From JAPXSY01 sp034003585 (GTDB lineage: Bacteria; Verrucomicrobiota; Kiritimatiellia; RFP12; UBA1067), in assembly GCA_034003585.1 (NCBI GenBank), contig JAVEYH010000100.1:1-13405 (forward strand): a DNA stretch of 13,405 nucleotides. Direction: 5' to 3'. Below the pieces are notes generated by a model, which was given only the letters and a program-made list of their open reading frames with translations, searched no databases and was not told the origin of the DNA. The position numbers and the translations under genes were made by a program. Each line of letters opens with the position of its first letter. Position 1 is the stretch's first letter. Of the stretch, positions 11,248 through 13,405 are shown one piece after another.

Positions 11248-13405
11248 ATGAAAAACCCCGCCACCGGTTTGATCCACGTTTTGTGTGTGACCGGACTCCT
11301 CGCGGCAGGCCCGGTCTGGGCGCAAGACGGGACCGTGCTGCAAACCGGAAATTTTTCCACTCCCGCAACCTGGGTTGACGGCGTGATCCCCGGAGGCGCG
11401 GGCGCCACGCTGTACGTCAAAGGCAATTACACGCTTAACAACTTCTTCACCAATGCCGTGCTCGGGCATATCGTCACGCCCGCCGACACGCCCGTCGCCG
11501 GATTGACCTCCGTGTTCACCGTTTCCCTTCCGTGGGAAAACCGGACATCCGGTAACCCGGACCCGGTTTACGGCACCTACCGGTTCGGTGTCTTCACTAA
11601 CTATCTTACCCTCGACAGCGGGGTGGAAGGCGAGCCCGCCACAATCCGCTGCCTGCCCCTCCTGACCAGTAATTTCCGGTATGCCATCAACATTCCTCTC
11701 TTGCTCAAATCCGATCTGGAGGTGCAGCACAACGGCCGCGCATCCGGGAACTGGAATAACCCGCTCACCGCAGTCTGGCTCGGCAGGGATATCCGCGAGG
11801 AGGGCGGACGCCGCGGCATCCGGGTCCGCTTCGACAAAGAGGACATGCAACTGATGCTCAAGGGCAACAACACCTTTTCCGGCGACCTGATCGTGGAAAA
11901 GGGGATTGTCCGGGCCGGGGATCCCTTCCGCTACAACGTGCCGGGGAATCAGTTCGGCGTCGACAACACCCTGATCGCCACCAGCGGGGTAGCCACCGTT
12001 GATGTCAACGGCTTCCATTTCGGGCCCGAGAAACCGATCCTGATCGGCGGGCGGGGCGCGAACGGTATGGGCGCGTTGACCAGCGGTTGCCAGTCGCCGG
12101 GCGTGACCTCGGTCTGGTCCGGCCCCGTGACGCTCGTTTCCGATGCCGCCGTGGCGGGCACGGTCAGCCGGTATCCCCGGTCTGAGGGCGGGAACCTGCG
12201 CATCGACGGCGCCGTCACGGACGGCGGGCGCGGCTGCCGACTGGAAAACGTCTCTTTGCGCAATCTGGTGCTCGCGGGCAATAACACCTACAGCGGCGGC
12301 ACGCTGCTGACCAGCGGGTTCCTGGCCGCGCTCACCCCCTCAAGCCTGGGCAGCGGCCCCCTGATCTTCAACGGCGGCGCGTTCCGCATCGACTCCTCCA
12401 CCGGCGTCGACCCCTCCGCCTTCACGCTGGTATCCACCAACAGCAAACCGGTACAGCTCCTCACGGACGGCGCCGATTTCACCCTGGGCCATGCGCTGAC
12501 CGGTTTTACCTCCGGTTTGACCAAAAGCGGCCTCGGCGCGCTGATCCTCAAGCAGGACAACGCATATACTGGAACGACCGCCGTGGTGCTTGGCGATTTG
12601 ATTCTGGACTACAGCGAAGCGGGCGGCCAGAAAACGCCCGCGGACGGGACCATCACGCTCGGGAACAACGCGCGCCTGATCCTCCGGAACGGCCAGACTG
12701 CCACGCCGGATCAGGCGGTCCGGACGCTCTCCACCTACAAAGGGGCCAGCGCGCGGGTTATCCATGATTCCGCCATGCCGCTGGCCTTCAACTTCTTGAC
12801 ACCCAATACCGACTCTGTCCTGAATCTGGAGGGGGAGGGGCCCTACAAGCTCATCCAGACCTCCAACGGGTCCGAAAACTCGGCCTATCCCAACATCCTG
12901 CCTGCCAACATCCTTTTTAAGGGCAGGGATTGGGCCGTGCGGACCGCGAGCGGCAACGCCATCAGCAATTTCACGGACTACGCGTCCGACTGGAGCGGCT
13001 CGAACAAGCATGTGGACGTGACCGCCGGTCTGGCGCAAAGCGTTCCCGCGAATCTGGAAGTCGCCACCCTGCGCTTCAACACCCCCAACAACGGGAATCC
13101 GATTCTCCTCAATCTGTCCGGCACCAATCAGATCAAGAGCGGCGCGATCCTGGTGACCGAAGCGATGGGGAACACCCCGGTCCATATCACGGGCGGCGCG
13201 ATCGCCCGCATGGGTTCCGGTAACCTCATCATTTACAACTTCAACACCCAGGCTGTGGTCCGGATCGACAGCCAACTCCTAGGTTTTCCGGTCTTCAACA
13301 CCAACGATCTGGGACAGGTCACCGGCATCACCCTTTCGGATGTCGGCGTGATGAAGGCCGGCCCCGGCAAAGTCATCCTCGGCAACGCCGACAACCGGCA
13401 TGATG
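11248..13405 (+). CDS. autotransporter-associated beta-strand (PATR) repeat protein, 5' part
   Basis: The open frame runs from ATG 11248 to the window edge: 719 codons without a stop. A signal peptide (1-25, VWA cleavage) is followed by an N-terminal block with NFSTPATWVDGVIPGGAGAT. Beta-helix-type repeats of the PATR family follow: LMLKGNNTFSGDLIVEKG (from 202), LVLAGNNTYSGGTLLTSG (from 340), TKSGLGALILKQDNAYTGTT (from 425), and a fourth, MKAGPGKVILGNADN (from 702), cut at the edge. These repeats are found in large secreted or surface passenger domains, often with a C-terminal transporter barrel or a sorting signal, which is out of view here. AAGGAG (11237-11242) is 5 nt before the ATG. Asn, Thr, Gly and Ser are abundant, unlike the Ala/Arg-rich neighbours, as expected for a beta-helix. 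The ligand or function is unknown; adhesion or polymer binding is a guess. Annotation tools may miss it because no stop is present. Confidence 0.88.
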   Translation, partial: MKNPATGLIHVLCVTGLLAAGPVWAQDGTVLQTGNFSTPATWVDGVIPGGAGATLYVKGNYTLNNFFTNAVLGHIVTPADTPVAGLTSVFTVSLPWENRTSGNPDPVYGTYRFGVFTNYLTLDSGVEGEPATIRCLPLLTSNFRYAINIPLLLKSDLEVQHNGRASGNWNNPLTAVWLGRDIREEGGRRGIRVRFDKEDMQLMLKGNNTFSGDLIVEKGIVRAGDPFRYNVPGNQFGVDNTLIATSGVATVDVNGFHFGPEKPILIGGRGANGMGALTSGCQSPGVTSVWSGPVTLVSDAAVAGTVSRYPRSEGGNLRIDGAVTDGGRGCRLENVSLRNLVLAGNNTYSGGTLLTSGFLAALTPSSLGSGPLIFNGGAFRIDSSTGVDPSAFTLVSTNSKPVQLLTDGADFTLGHALTGFTSGLTKSGLGALILKQDNAYTGTTAVVLGDLILDYSEAGGQKTPADGTITLGNNARLILRNGQTATPDQAVRTLSTYKGASARVIHDSAMPLAFNFLTPNTDSVLNLEGEGPYKLIQTSNGSENSAYPNILPANILFKGRDWAVRTASGNAISNFTDYASDWSGSNKHVDVTAGLAQSVPANLEVATLRFNTPNNGNPILLNLSGTNQIKSGAILVTEAMGNTPVHITGGAIARMGSGNLIIYNFNTQAVVRIDSQLLGFPVFNTNDLGQVTGITLSDVGVMKAGPGKVILGNADNRHD

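Overview
The window reads as a fragment of a GC-rich Gram-negative bacterial genome. My best guess is the PVC group, most likely Kiritimatiellota or a neighbouring lineage. The reasons are a lipobox lipoprotein, signal peptides, autotransporter-associated beta-strand (PATR) repeats in a large secreted protein, and a mix of housekeeping genes without classical operon order. No rRNA or long marker protein fixes the taxonomy, so this is inference. A run of exactly 100 N (9305-9404) is a scaffold gap, so the order of the two flanks rests on the assembly.

Left part (1-6018): tRNA-Leu(UAG), then a good sigma70-type promoter in front of hisG (long form of ATP phosphoribosyltransferase). A 29-residue, very basic protein of the bS22 / AURKAIP1-COX24 family follows 54 nt later. 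It is easily missed because of its size and GTG start. After a strong inverted repeat comes a tightly packed three-gene unit: a TPR lipoprotein, an oligopeptidase A-type M3 metallopeptidase (prlC), and a membrane-anchored endonuclease/exonuclease/phosphatase-fold protein whose start codon overlaps the prlC stop.

Middle part (6019-9304): an intergenic region with a palindromic repeat and a near-ideal promoter leads into an orphan sensor histidine kinase (periplasmic solute-binding domain, one membrane helix, coiled coil, PAS, HisKA, HATPase). No response regulator lies nearby. A single-span protein of unknown function follows and is cut by the assembly gap.

Right part (9405-13405): pyrF on the minus strand, then about 360 nt of non-coding DNA with a perfect 33-nt palindrome and a separate 97-nt inverted-repeat element. 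Next come a small secreted W-rich protein, a second copy of the palindromic repeat, a good promoter, a structured leader, and the first 719 codons of a PATR-repeat surface or secreted protein that runs off the window.

The protein-coding content is mostly recognisable. The less ordinary material is in the non-coding DNA: a homologous pair of about 70-nt palindromic repeats downstream of two genes, the inverted-repeat elements upstream of pyrF, and the leader of the PATR gene. I do not see a clearly new defence or mobile system.
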